From Streptomyces sp. NBC_00878 (GTDB lineage: Bacteria > Actinomycetota > Actinomycetes > Streptomycetales > Streptomycetaceae): a DNA stretch of 64,000 bases. Below, in pieces: positions 26,331-34,252 of this stretch. Each line of letters begins with the position of its first letter. The first letter of the stretch is position 1. Under the pieces are notes generated by a model that was not told the origin of the DNA, searched no databases, and saw nothing but the letters and a program-made list of their open reading frames with translations. Both the position numbers and the translations under genes were made by a program. The stretch lies in the NCBI RefSeq assembly GCF_026341515.1, contig NZ_JAPEOK010000001.1:7130001-7194000 (forward strand). Reading direction: 5' to 3'.

Positions 26331-26558
26331 TCAGGTCGGCTCCGGCAGGCGCAGAGGTTCCCTGAAGGGCCGCTCGGTGAAGGAGGTCCGGAGGTTGCGG
26401 CACTGCTTGCCCTCGTCGTCCAGAGGGGCCATGCACACCATGAACGTGTTCACGTTCTTCTGGCCCGTGTGCTTCTTGAGCCAGGCCGCTTCCGGGGGTT
26501 CGAGGAAGCGGTGGTCTTCCTCAAGGCTCTTGCAGGTGAAACAGCTTCGCTTGCGCAT
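26331..26558 (-). CDS. Small Cys-containing hypothetical protein
   Basis: A 75-residue basic protein with four Cys: CFTC at residues 6-9, then single Cys at about 42 and 53. A zinc-ribbon-like site is possible, but the spacing fits no family I know. The middle (AAWLKKHTGQKNVNTF) is hydrophilic. It follows the terminator of sodF on the same strand and converges with the nitroreductase gene. The ribosome site is weak. Coding is supported mainly by third-position GC and the clean frame. Confidence 0.55.
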   Translation of the reverse strand: MRKRSCFTCKSLEEDHRFLEPPEAAWLKKHTGQKNVNTFMVCMAPLDDEGKQCRNLRTSFTERPFREPLRLPEPT

Positions 26559-26605
26559 CCCGCAACCATCACCCGGAGCCCCCCGTACCGGAAGCCCCGC
26601 GTACC

Positions 26606-26644
26606 GGAAGACCCCCGCGAGTCACGTCCTCGTGGGGGTCTTCC
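26606..26644 (-). terminator. Terminator of sodF, likely 3' end of an s-SodF-type RNA
   Basis: GGAAGACCCCCGCGAG pairs with CTCGTGGGGGTCTTCC (one G-T wobble) around a 7-nt loop, 86 bp downstream of the sodF stop on the minus strand. Confidence 0.85.
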
Positions 26645-26695
26645 CTCTTTCCGCCTGCCCGCGTGAAGGTGAGAAGACGATCACGAGGCAGGACG
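26606..26695 (-). ncRNA. Candidate 3'UTR-derived small RNA (s-SodF type)
   Basis: In S. coelicolor a stable RNA of about 90 nt is cut from the sodF 3'UTR and silences the nickel-SOD gene sodN by pairing with its ribosome-site region (known from the literature). Here the sodF 3'UTR has the right length and ends in a strong hairpin. Just before it on the minus strand it holds a CU-rich segment, CGTCTTCTCACCTTCACGC (about 26656-26674), which contains an anti-Shine-Dalgarno-like TCACCTTC. The 5' processing site is a guess from the published size. sodN itself is not in the window. Confidence 0.5.
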
Positions 26696-26729
26696 CTCCG
26701 GGCCGCCCGCGAAGGGGGCCGGGCCGCCC

Positions 26730-27371
26730 TCAGAGGGTCAGCAGCAACACGTCCGCACGGGACCTTGCGGCGTCGTAACGACGTGCCACGTCCTGCCAGT
26801 TGACGACCTGCCACATGGCGTCGATGAAGTCGACCTTCTGGTTCCGGTACTGGAGGTAGAAGGCGTGCTCCCAGGCGTCGAAGACGAGGATCGGCACTGA
26901 GCCCTGCCCGACGTTGCCCTGGTGGTCGTAGATCTGCTCGACGACCAGTCGGCCGCTGAGCGGCTCGTACGCGAGGACGCCCCAGCCGGAACCCTGGGTC
27001 GTCGCGGAGGCCTTGGTCAGCTGGGCCTTGAACGCGCCGAAGGAACCGAAGGACTCGGCGATCGCGTCGGCGAGCTCGCCCACCCCGTCCGAGGCGAGGG
27101 GCTCACCGCCGCCCTCGCCCGTCATGTTGTGCCAGTAGACGCTGTGCAGGATGTGCCCGGAGAGGTGGAAGGCGAGGTTCTTCTCCAGCCCGTTGATCGA
27201 GGCCCACGACTCCTTGTCCCGCGCCTCGGCGAGCTGGTCCAGGGTGTCGTTCGCCCCCTTCACGTACGCCGCGTGGTGCTTGTCGTGGTGCAGCTCGATG
27301 ATCTCGGGGCTGATCACGGGTGCGAGCGCGGAGTAGTCGTACGGCAGTTCGGGAAGTGTGTAGACGGCCAT
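26730..27371 (-). CDS. sodF: Iron (iron-zinc type) superoxide dismutase
   Basis: Converts superoxide to oxygen and hydrogen peroxide in the cytoplasm. The 213-residue protein has the Fe/Mn-SOD metal ligands in place: the first His in [14 protein letters not shown] (residues about 20-33), the second in [13 protein letters not shown], and Asp and His in [14 protein letters not shown] 27371 follows GGAGGGG at 7 nt. The promoter carries a perfect TGCAA-N5-TTGCA nickel (Nur) box, so expression should be off when nickel is plentiful and the nickel SOD is used instead. This matches the known Streptomyces switch and supports the name sodF rather than a generic sodA. Confidence 0.95.
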   Translation of the reverse strand: MAVYTLPELPYDYSALAPVISPEIIELHHDKHHAAYVKGANDTLDQLAEARDKESWASINGLEKNLAFHLSGHILHSVYWHNMTGEGGGEPLASDGVGELADAIAESFGSFGAFKAQLTKASATTQGSGWGVLAYEPLSGRLVVEQIYDHQGNVGQGSVPILVFDAWEHAFYLQYRNQKVDFIDAMWQVVNWQDVARRYDAARSRADVLLLTL

Positions 27372-27393
27372 GCAGGTCCCCTCCGACCTCTTA

Positions 27394-27410
27394 TTGCAAA
27401 TAACTTGCAA
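27394..27410. promoter_or_regulatory. Nur (nickel uptake regulator) box of sodF
   Basis: TTGCAAATAACTTGCAA, 23 bp upstream of the sodF start. It fits the TGCAA-N5-TTGCA consensus published for Nur in S. coelicolor at every specified base (27395-27409). It is AT-rich against the surrounding GC-rich DNA and overlaps the expected promoter, so Ni-bound Nur should repress. Confidence 0.85.
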
Positions 27411-27746
27411 GTGCACGCTAGCAGCAAGAGAGGTTGAGGGGTGTGTCCGGTGGGCCCGCAGGCGGGGGTCTGAGGGGCGCAGCCCCAGAAGGGGCGGGAG
27501 GGGTAGGGGCGGCGGGGGCGAAACTCTTTGGCGGGACCCTACATACGGCGGTCATTCCATCCCCGTAAGAAACCCCACCCCACCTCAGTGACCAGCATCA
27601 CGCGCTCAAGGGTGTACGGCACACTCTTTGTAAGAGGTGCACCACACACCCGATGCCTGCTTTGTCGACCGCAGACGGTGATCGCCCCAAACCCCCTGGG
27701 ATAGCGTCACACCGTCCCCAACTGCCCACCCCGCCGGAGCGCCCCC
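27411..27746. other. Intergenic region, sodF / bioY
   Basis: Contains a GC-rich repeat-like block (about 27455-27530, a GGGTCTGAGGGGCGCAGCCC core) and, nearer bioY, an imperfect palindrome CACTCTTTGTAAGAGGTG at about 27621-27638 that could be a biotin-responsive operator. No gene or riboswitch is recognised. Confidence 0.35.
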
Positions 27747-28328
27747 ATGACCACCGCCGTCGCAACCACCCGCCCGGGCCAGGTCCTCGCCGACCTGCTC
27801 CCCGCCTCCCGCGTCAGGGACACCGCACTCGTGGCCGGCGGCGCCGCACTCACGGGCCTCGCGGCCCAGATAGCCGTACCGGTCCCGGGCTCCCCGGTCC
27901 CGGTGACCGGCCAGACCTTCGCAGCCCTCCTCGTCGGCACCGCACTCGGCACCGGCCGCGGCCTCGCCTCCCTCGCCCTGTACGCGCTGCTGGGCCTGGC
28001 CGGCGTCCCGTGGTTCGCCGCCGGCAGCTCGGGCGCCACCGCGTCGTTCGGCTACATCCTCGGCATGCTGCTCGCGGCCACCGTCGTGGGCGCCCTCGCC
28101 CGCCGCGGCGCCGACCGCTCCGTCGTACGCATGGCCGGCGCGATGCTCCTGGGCGAGGCGATCATCTACGCGATCGGCGTCCCGTACCTGGCGTTCGCCG
28201 CCGGCATGACGACGAGCCAGGCCATCGCGGCCGGCCTCACCCCGTTCCTCCTCGGCGACGCGCTGAAGGCCGCGCTGGCGATGGGCGTGCTGCCCACGGC
28301 CTGGAAGCTCGTCAACCGCGAGAGCTGA
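27747..28328 (+). CDS. bioY: Biotin transporter BioY (ECF S-component)
   Basis: The 193-residue membrane protein has six predicted helices and BioY signatures: PVPGSPVPVTGQTFAALLVG near residues 47-67, the ALGTGRGLASLALYALLGL helix, and AGLTPFLLGDALKAALA near the C-terminus. It captures biotin in the membrane. No bioM/bioN energising genes are adjacent, so it either works alone, as some BioY do, or shares a distant ECF module. ATG 27747 follows GGAG at 7 nt. A terminator follows. Confidence 0.93.
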   Translation: MTTAVATTRPGQVLADLLPASRVRDTALVAGGAALTGLAAQIAVPVPGSPVPVTGQTFAALLVGTALGTGRGLASLALYALLGLAGVPWFAAGSSGATASFGYILGMLLAATVVGALARRGADRSVVRMAGAMLLGEAIIYAIGVPYLAFAAGMTTSQAIAAGLTPFLLGDALKAALAMGVLPTAWKLVNRES

Positions 28329-28381
28329 CGGAGCCGACAGGGCTGCCCTCATCTCCGCTGCCCCGACCACGCGGACACGAC

Positions 28382-28412
28382 GGCGCCTCCCCGGTGAGAC
28401 CGCGGAGGCGCC
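28382..28412. terminator. Terminator between bioY and the LPXTG protein gene
   Basis: Perfect 9-bp inverted repeat GGCGCCTCC/GGAGGCGCC with a 13-nt loop, between converging genes. Confidence 0.8.
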
Positions 28413-28449
28413 ATACGCGTACCTGCCGTACTGCGTGGGCAGTTGAGGC

Positions 28450-29247
28450 CTACGACTCGTTCCGCTGAGGCCGTCGCTGTGTCCACCACAGGCCCGCCGC
28501 GCCCGCGGAGATCAGCGCCGCGCCGACCGCGCCGAGCGGCAGGACCCGGTCGGCCGGACCGGTCTGGGGCAGTTCCTCGCCGCCGGCCTTGCCCTTGTCT
28601 GCCTTGTCCTTGCCCGCCGTGTCACCGCCCGCCCTGTCGCTGCCCGCCTTGTCGCTGCCCGGGGTGACCGGGCTGTTGTCGGTGCCGAGCAGGAGCGGTG
28701 TGGCCGGGGCGTTCGGCGACGGGTTGTTCGCGCCGAACGGGACCGGGCCCTGCTGCCAGAACGTCTTCTTGCCGTCGGCGCCCTGGACCGGCAGGCAGAT
28801 CTTGCCCTCCTTCTTCAGATCGAAGGTCGCGTCCACGGCGTACGACTTCGTCTTGCCGGCGGCCAGATTGTCGATGGCACAGGCGAAACCACTGTTCGAA
28901 CCTTCGGGGAGGTCTTTCTCGGCGATTTCCGAACAACCCTCGACACTCTTGACCGAGAGGCCATCAAAACCGACCACGAGCAGTCGGATTTCACCGCTGT
29001 CCTTCGTTCCCCCGTTCTTTACGGTCGCGGTAATCGCCGTTTCCTGTGAGGTGTTGTCGACCGAGATCTTCTCGGGCAGCAGCGTCGTCAGATCGACACC
29101 CGCGGGTGCCTTGTCAATGGCTTTTCCCCCTTTGCCGCTCATCGGCCCCTCGTCGTCCGCACCGGCGGCGAAGGAAAAGATCATCACCGCCGAAAAGGAT
29201 GCGGTGACCAGCGATCCCCCGATGATCGTCATGCTACGAGAACTCAT
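28450..29247 (-). CDS. LPXTG-anchored surface protein
   Basis: A 265-residue exported protein with an N-terminal signal peptide (MSSRSMTIIGGSLVTASF, cut near AAGADD). A beta-rich ectodomain follows with two Cys about 19 residues apart (VEGCSEIAEK and GFACAIDN) and a third in KICLPVQG. A Lys/Asp/Gly-rich spacer with DKAGSDRAGGDTAGKDKADK repeats leads to the sorting signal LPQTG, a hydrophobic helix and the basic tail RRPQRNES. It is a likely sortase substrate fixed to peptidoglycan. I know no function for the ectodomain. ATG 29247 has GGGGG 6 nt upstream. It is divergent from the kinase gene, 151 bp apart. Confidence 0.85.
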   Translation of the reverse strand: MSSRSMTIIGGSLVTASFSAVMIFSFAAGADDEGPMSGKGGKAIDKAPAGVDLTTLLPEKISVDNTSQETAITATVKNGGTKDSGEIRLLVVGFDGLSVKSVEGCSEIAEKDLPEGSNSGFACAIDNLAAGKTKSYAVDATFDLKKEGKICLPVQGADGKKTFWQQGPVPFGANNPSPNAPATPLLLGTDNSPVTPGSDKAGSDRAGGDTAGKDKADKGKAGGEELPQTGPADRVLPLGAVGAALISAGAAGLWWTQRRPQRNES

Positions 29248-29398
29248 GTTCGTCCCCCTTGTATCCCCGTGGCTGCGCCTGAATTCGCAGTACTTGAAGA
29301 GGTACCACAAGATTTCTCCCCACTATGCTGGTGGGGCACGAAGTTGTGACCGTTGTGCTTCTTTGCGGTTCTTCTGTGGCGGGTGTTGAAGGGGGGGC

Positions 29399-31648
29399 AT
29401 GGGGGTGCCGGAAATAACGAGGGGCGGTATTCCTGGATTGCTGGTGACGGGTCGTTACCGACTGGTCGAGAGCATTGGGCAGGGGGGAATGGGGCGGGTG
29501 TGGCGGGCATCCGACGAAATCCTCGACCGACGGGTCGCCGTCAAGGAAATGCGCATCGACGGTATGGACCAGGAGAACAGCAGGACCCGCCGCGAACGCA
29601 CCCTGCGCGAGGCCAGGGCCACGGCCCGGATCGACCACCCCAATGTCGTGCGCGTGTACGACGTGGTGGACCAGGGCGAACGACTGTGGATCGTGATGGA
29701 ACTGGTCGACGGCCGCTCCCTGGACCGCGTCCTGGCGGAGGACGGGCCGCTGAGCCCGCGCGGCACGGCACGGATCGGGCTCGGACTGGTCGCCGCGCTG
29801 GGCCAGGTGCATGCGGGAGGCGTGCTGCACCGGGACATCAAGCCGGCCAACGTCCTGGTCGAGCGGCGCGCGGGCCGTGTCGTCCTCACCGACTTCGGTA
29901 TCGCCGCGATCCAGAACGCCGAGGCGCTGACGATGGCCGGGATGCTGGTCGGCTCCCCCGACTACATGGCGCCCGAGCGCGTCTCCGGCCGCCCCCAGGG
30001 CCCGCCGTCGGACCTCTGGTCCCTGGGCGCCACCCTCTGCGCGGCCCTCGGCGGCCGTTCCCCCTTCGCCCGCGCGACGACCCTCGCCACCCTGCACGCC
30101 GTGCTGTACGAGGAGCCGGAGATCCCGTCCGCGGCGGGTGAGTTGCGGGAGGTGCTGACGGCCCTGCTCCTCAAGGACCCGTCGATGCGGCCGGGGTTGG
30201 AGGAACTGGCAACGGTTCTCGGCCCGGTGGCGGACGGGAGTACGAGCACGAGCATGGGTGCGGGTGCGGGTGCGGGTGCGGGTACGGGGGCGTCGGCGGG
30301 GCCGGCTACGTCGGTTGGTCCGGACTCGGCTGAGCTGATCGAGCCGGCTCGGCCGGTTGGCCCAGGGGAGGCGGAGAGGACTGCTCCGGGGGTGGCGGCG
30401 GAGCCGGGAGCGGGAGCGGGCTCCGGGCCGTTGCCAGGACCGGAAGTCGGGCCGGAGCCGCCGCCGGTCACCCCACCGACGGGTGAGGGCACGCCGAGGC
30501 TGACGGAGCCGGTGGAGGACGCGGTACCAGTAGGGCGTACGCCGACCTCCAGGTACTCACCGGAGCCCGAAGTGGCGGCGCCCGCCGAGCCGTTGTCACC
30601 GCCTTCTGCTGCTTCGCCCCCGGAGGAACCGGCCCCTGACCTGCTCCCCGACCCCGAGAACGCGTCCTCCGAAGCGCCGCCCGTGGGAACTCCCGAGATC
30701 CCCTCCGCAGGCGCGGCTCGCGGACACGTGCTGCACGCGCCCGGTATCAGGCCGGAGCACCCGCAGCCGCAGCCGCAGCCGCACCCGCGCTCGCAGCCAC
30801 CGCAGCAACAGCCGGAACCGACGGCCAACGGGAACAACCCGCCGCCCACAAGCCCCCGTTCCACCCCGATGCCGCCGGGCGAACCGCTCGGTCCCGCCGT
30901 GCCGTACGACCCGAGCCGGAGCCCAAGCCGAACCCGGAGCCCAAGCCGAAGCCGAACCCGGAGCCCAAGCCAAAGCCGGACCTGGACCTGGACCTGGAGC
31001 CGGAACCGCAAGGGAGCCGTGGCCGCCGCGGGCGTGGTCGTCGCCGGTGTCGTCGCGGCCCTCGTCATTCCAGCGCTCGGCGGATCACCCAACGGCAAGG
31101 ACGAGGCTTCTCCGTCCTCTTCCTCTTCCTCCGGAACCACCGGCGACAGCCCGTCCACCCCGACCACCCCATCCACTCCATCCACCGCACTCCCCACCGT
31201 CGCGGGCACCGCACGACCGCCCACCCTCCCGGAGGGCTCCCGTGCGGAGGCAGGCATGTACGCGTGGGTTCCGCCCGAAGGCTGGGATCGGGTCGTGCAG
31301 AGCGGCGCCGAGGTCCACTACACCTCCCCGGACCGTAAACAGGAGATCCTCGCCAACGCGGCCCCGGCCAGGGGCGACCTGATGGAACAGTGGACGAAGA
31401 CGGAGAAGGACACCAGCAAGGGCCTCGACTACCGGCGGATCCGCCTGGCGGAGACCACGTTCCACGACGCGCCCGCGGTCGTCTGGGAGTACACGGTCAC
31501 GGCCAAGGGACTGCCCTGGCATGCCCGGCTGCTCGGCTTCAACGCGGACGGCAAGTACTACGAGATCACCACCTGGTACCGCCCGGAGATCGAGAGCCGC
31601 GCACTCCCGGTCTACACGAAGGTCAAGGACAGCTTCACGCCCCTGTGA
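29399..31648 (+). CDS. Receptor-type Ser/Thr protein kinase (PASTA-less)
   Basis: A 749-residue membrane kinase. The kinase domain is at about residues 18-285: glycine loop IGQGGMGRV, Lys49 in VAVKEM, catalytic HRDIKPANV, DFG in LTDFGIA, and APE in YMAPERV. A disordered Pro/Glu/Ser linker of roughly 250 residues follows, with an SR-rich stretch just before the membrane. One helix is at about 540-563 (AAAGVVVAGVVAALVIPAL). An extracytoplasmic domain of about 140 residues follows (YAWVPPEGWDRV at its start), which I do not recognise; it has no PASTA repeats. It probably senses an envelope signal and phosphorylates cytoplasmic proteins. ATG 29399 follows a GGGGGGG run. Confidence 0.9.
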   Translation: MGVPEITRGGIPGLLVTGRYRLVESIGQGGMGRVWRASDEILDRRVAVKEMRIDGMDQENSRTRRERTLREARATARIDHPNVVRVYDVVDQGERLWIVMELVDGRSLDRVLAEDGPLSPRGTARIGLGLVAALGQVHAGGVLHRDIKPANVLVERRAGRVVLTDFGIAAIQNAEALTMAGMLVGSPDYMAPERVSGRPQGPPSDLWSLGATLCAALGGRSPFARATTLATLHAVLYEEPEIPSAAGELREVLTALLLKDPSMRPGLEELATVLGPVADGSTSTSMGAGAGAGAGTGASAGPATSVGPDSAELIEPARPVGPGEAERTAPGVAAEPGAGAGSGPLPGPEVGPEPPPVTPPTGEGTPRLTEPVEDAVPVGRTPTSRYSPEPEVAAPAEPLSPPSAASPPEEPAPDLLPDPENASSEAPPVGTPEIPSAGAARGHVLHAPGIRPEHPQPQPQPHPRSQPPQQQPEPTANGNNPPPTSPRSTPMPPGEPLGPAVPYDPSRSPSRTRSPSRSRTRSPSQSRTWTWTWSRNRKGAVAAAGVVVAGVVAALVIPALGGSPNGKDEASPSSSSSSGTTGDSPSTPTTPSTPSTALPTVAGTARPPTLPEGSRAEAGMYAWVPPEGWDRVVQSGAEVHYTSPDRKQEILANAAPARGDLMEQWTKTEKDTSKGLDYRRIRLAETTFHDAPAVVWEYTVTAKGLPWHARLLGFNADGKYYEITTWYRPEIESRALPVYTKVKDSFTPL

Positions 31649-31707
31649 CCCACGAGCCGGAGTGGCGACAACACGACAACACGACGACACCACGACACCA
31701 CGACACG

Positions 31708-31743
31708 ACGACGCCTCCGTGGAGAGTCCCACGGAGGCGTCGT
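31708..31743. terminator. Terminator between kinase and permease genes
   Basis: Perfect 15-bp inverted repeat ACGACGCCTCCGTGG with a 6-nt loop, preceded by a short run of ACGACACC-type tandem repeats, between converging genes. Confidence 0.88.
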
Positions 31744-31806
31744 ACAGAGGCAGTTGAGCCGGTCGAACCGTCAGACCGTGGAGTCCCGCTCCTCCGGGAG
31801 CTCGGC

Positions 31807-33285
31807 CTAGGCCTTGGCCTTTCCGCGTCGCACCTTCTCCAGCACCAGCGCGATGCCGACGACGACGGCTGCCACGAGCAGTGACAGCAGCACGGTCTCG
31901 CGGCCGTCGTGCTCCGTGTCGGTGAGCATGTAGCCGAGTACGAAGACGATCAGCGCGATCGTCGCGTACGTCAGATAGGGGTACAGCCACATCCGCACGA
32001 CCAGCTTCTCCGGCGTCTCGCGCTCGATGATCTTCCGCATCCGCAGCTGCGAGAGGCAGATGACGAGCCAGACGAACAGGGCGACCGCACCGGAGGAGTT
32101 GACCAGGAAGAGGAAGACCGAGTCGGGGAACTCGTAGTTGAAGAACACCGCGACGAAGCCGAAGACGACCGAGGCGATGATCGCCGTCATCGGCACACCA
32201 CGGCTGGTCGTACGGGCGAAGGCCTTCGGGGCGTCACCGCGCTGGCCGAGCGAGAAGGCCATGCGGGAGGCGGTGTAGAGACCGGAGTTGAGACAGGACA
32301 GTACGGACGTCAGCACGATGAACTTCATGATCTCGCCGGCGTTCGGGATGCCGAGCGAGTTCAGGGCGGCGACGTACGAACCGTCCTTCTGGATGGCGGC
32401 CGAGTCCCAGGGCAGCAGCGTGACCACCACGAAGATCGAGCCGAGGTAGAAGACGCCGATCCGCCAGATGATGCTGTTGGTGGACTTGGTGACCGCGCGC
32501 TGCGGGTTCTCGGACTCGCCCGCCGCGAGGGTGGCGATCTCGCTGCCCATGAAGGAGAAGACGACGAGCAGGATGCCGGTGAGGATCGCGCCCGGTCCGT
32601 TCGGCAGGAACCCGCCGTGGTCGGTGAGGTTCCCGAGCCCTGCCGTGTCGCTGTCGACACCCGGCAGTACGCCGAAGACCGCGAGCCCGCCGATGACGAT
32701 GAACGCGCCGATCGCGACGACCTTGATCCCGGCGAACCAGAACTCGAACTCGCCGTACGAGCCGACGGACACGAGGTTCGTCGCGGTCAGGACGACCATG
32801 ACGATGAGCGCCCAGCCCCACTGCGGTACGGCGGGCATCCAGCTCTCCAGGATCACGGCACCCGCGGTCGCCTCGATGGCGAGCACCACGACCCAGAAGA
32901 ACCAGTACAGCCAGCCGATCGAGAACCCGGCCCACCGTCCGAGCGCCCGGTCCGCGTGCGCGGAGAACGAACCCGAGGTCGGATTGGCGGCGGACATCTC
33001 GCCGAGCATCCGCATCACGAGGACGACCATCGTGCCGACGAGGGCGTACGACAGGAGGATGCCGGGGCCCGCGGTGGCGATGCCGGAGCTGGAGCCGACG
33101 AAGAGGCCGGCGCCGATGACTCCGCCGATGGCGATCATCGAGAGATGACGGTTCTTGAGCCCGGCCTGAAGGCTGTCACCGGATTCTCCGGGGCCTCCGG
33201 GGCCTCCGGGGCCTCCGGGGCCTCCGGGGCCTCCGGGTCCGTCGGGGCCGCTTCCGGCCTGCGTCAGGGTCGGCTGCGAGGTCAT
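31807..33285 (-). CDS. Amino-acid permease (APC superfamily, GABA-permease-like)
   Basis: A 492-residue transporter with 12 predicted helices. The first carries the APC signature IAIGGVIGAGLFVGSSSGIA, and the GEMSAANPTSGSFSAHADRA segment and the SSIIWRIGVFYLGSI-type helix are typical of the GabP/AnsP/ProY branch. It should import a neutral or acidic amino acid by proton symport; which one is not readable. The N-terminus before helix 1 is unusual: a GPG-rich stretch encoded by a 9-bp tandem repeat. ATG 33285 is chosen (AAGGA about 10 nt upstream). The promoter region has an 11-bp phased repeat array. It converges with the kinase gene. Confidence 0.88.
   Translation of the reverse strand: MTSQPTLTQAGSGPDGPGGPGGPGGPGGPGGPGESGDSLQAGLKNRHLSMIAIGGVIGAGLFVGSSSGIATAGPGILLSYALVGTMVVLVMRMLGEMSAANPTSGSFSAHADRALGRWAGFSIGWLYWFFWVVVLAIEATAGAVILESWMPAVPQWGWALIVMVVLTATNLVSVGSYGEFEFWFAGIKVVAIGAFIVIGGLAVFGVLPGVDSDTAGLGNLTDHGGFLPNGPGAILTGILLVVFSFMGSEIATLAAGESENPQRAVTKSTNSIIWRIGVFYLGSIFVVVTLLPWDSAAIQKDGSYVAALNSLGIPNAGEIMKFIVLTSVLSCLNSGLYTASRMAFSLGQRGDAPKAFARTTSRGVPMTAIIASVVFGFVAVFFNYEFPDSVFLFLVNSSGAVALFVWLVICLSQLRMRKIIERETPEKLVVRMWLYPYLTYATIALIVFVLGYMLTDTEHDGRETVLLSLLVAAVVVGIALVLEKVRRGKAKA
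33186..33239 (-). repeat. 9-bp tandem repeat in the permease N-terminus
   Basis: Six units of CTCCGGGGC (plus strand; the last is altered) encode repeated Gly-Pro-Gly on the minus strand, in the cytoplasmic tail before the first membrane helix. Length change by unit loss would keep the frame. Confidence 0.9.
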
Positions 33286-33600
33286 AGGGGGGTATTCCTT
33301 TGCGCCGGGGACGGTGGGGGAGGTGCCTACGAGGGGGGAACGCCCGTACGAGGGGTACGCGAGCGGTGCATGAGCGGTGCATGAGCGGTGCATTGGCGGT
33401 GTACGGGCGATGCACGCGAAGTGCACAAGCCGGTCCAGTGAATCCCAGGCGAATGGATTCGTGAACCTTTGAATCCAGATCGTTACTTGAGGTTTCCTTG
33501 AGGTTCTGTAGTGTTGCCCACACTTTTCCGCCACTCGACACAGCGCGTTTCGTGCGCCTGCCCCGGCGGCGCCGATCGGAAACAGGCGTGTCACACTCGG
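33286..33600. promoter_or_regulatory. Permease upstream region with an 11-bp phased direct-repeat array
   Basis: From 33361 to 33426 the plus strand steps every 11 bp: GAGCGGTGCAT three times, then TGGCGGTGTAC, GGGCGATGCAC and GCGAAGTGCAC. A weaker unit precedes at 33350. Read toward the permease gene the units begin (G/A)TGCACC or GTACACC. Further up, two AACCTCAAG copies are also 11 bp apart (about 33486-33506), and a GGTTCACG lies near 33460. One repeat per helical turn suggests cooperative binding by a response regulator; PHO-box units also repeat every 11 bp, but their core (GTTCACC) differs. Confidence 0.55.
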
Positions 33601-33603
33601 ACC

Positions 33604-34089
33604 ATGCGTGTGTACCTCGGCTCCGATCATGCCGGTTTCGAACTCAAGAACCACCTCGTCGAGTGGCTCAGGGCGGCCGGGCACGAGCCCGTCGACTGCG
33701 GGCCCCTCATCTATGACGCCGAGGACGACTACCCGCCGTTCTGCCTCCGCGCCGCGGAGCGCACGGCGGCCGACCCGGGCTCGCTGGGCATCGTGATCGG
33801 TGGCTCGGGGAACGGGGAGCAGATCGCGGCGAACAAGGTCGCCGGGGTGCGGGCCGCGCTCGCGTGGAGCGAGCAGACCGCGGAGCTGGGGCGGGAGCAC
33901 AACGACGCCAACGTCGTGGCCGTCGGTGCCCGGATGCACACCGAGGAGGAGGCGACCAAGTTCGTCGAGATCTTCCTCAACACCCCGTTCTCCGGCGTCG
34001 AACGCCACATCCGCCGGATCGACATGCTGACGGCGTACGAGACGACGGGCGAGCTGCCGGCGATTCCGGCGCACCACCCGCAGGGCTAG
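33604..34089 (+). CDS. rpiB: Ribose-5-phosphate isomerase B
   Basis: Interconverts ribose-5-phosphate and ribulose-5-phosphate in the pentose phosphate pathway. The 161-residue protein shows the RpiB/LacAB fold markers LGSDHAGFELKNHL (residues 5-18), VIGGSGNGEQIAANK (the phosphate/anion loop; Ser rather than Cys, as in mycobacterial-type enzymes) and GREHNDANVV. ATG 33604 begins MRVYLGSDHAG as in relatives. No Shine-Dalgarno is present; a CACACT box ends 6 nt upstream, so the message may be leaderless. Next to it lies the DNA glycosylase gene, the same neighbour as in M. tuberculosis (Rv2465c/Rv2464c, from memory). Confidence 0.95.
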   Translation: MRVYLGSDHAGFELKNHLVEWLRAAGHEPVDCGPLIYDAEDDYPPFCLRAAERTAADPGSLGIVIGGSGNGEQIAANKVAGVRAALAWSEQTAELGREHNDANVVAVGARMHTEEEATKFVEIFLNTPFSGVERHIRRIDMLTAYETTGELPAIPAHHPQG

Positions 34090-34109
34090 GGGCGTTTCCT
34101 CGCCCCCTG

Positions 34110-34208
34110 ATCCTTGGTCCGTCCGGCGTTTGAGGACGAGCGCGTTCAGCGCGATGCGGGGGTCTGGGGGCGCCGTCCCCGGTCTCGGGAAGGGGTGGGG
34201 CTGGGGAA
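34110..34208. repeat. Dispersed intergenic repeat
   Basis: Holds GTCCGTCCGGCGTTTGAGGA and, at about 34185-34208, a GGGAAGGGGTGGGGCTGGGG block like those near 6725 and 38165. It fills the gap between rpiB and the glycosylase gene and is self-complementary in part. Confidence 0.65.
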
Positions 34209-34252
34209 GAAGAGCCGCCCGTACAGCAACCGCACACCGACCAGGAGGCGCC

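Noticed and set aside
27411..27746. A riboswitch upstream of bioY
   Set aside because: No known biotin riboswitch exists and no conserved aptamer-like structure is visible; at best a protein operator.
33361..33426. The 11-bp array as a classic PHO box
   Set aside because: The spacing fits but the units lack the GTTCACC core; kept only as an unassigned regulator site.
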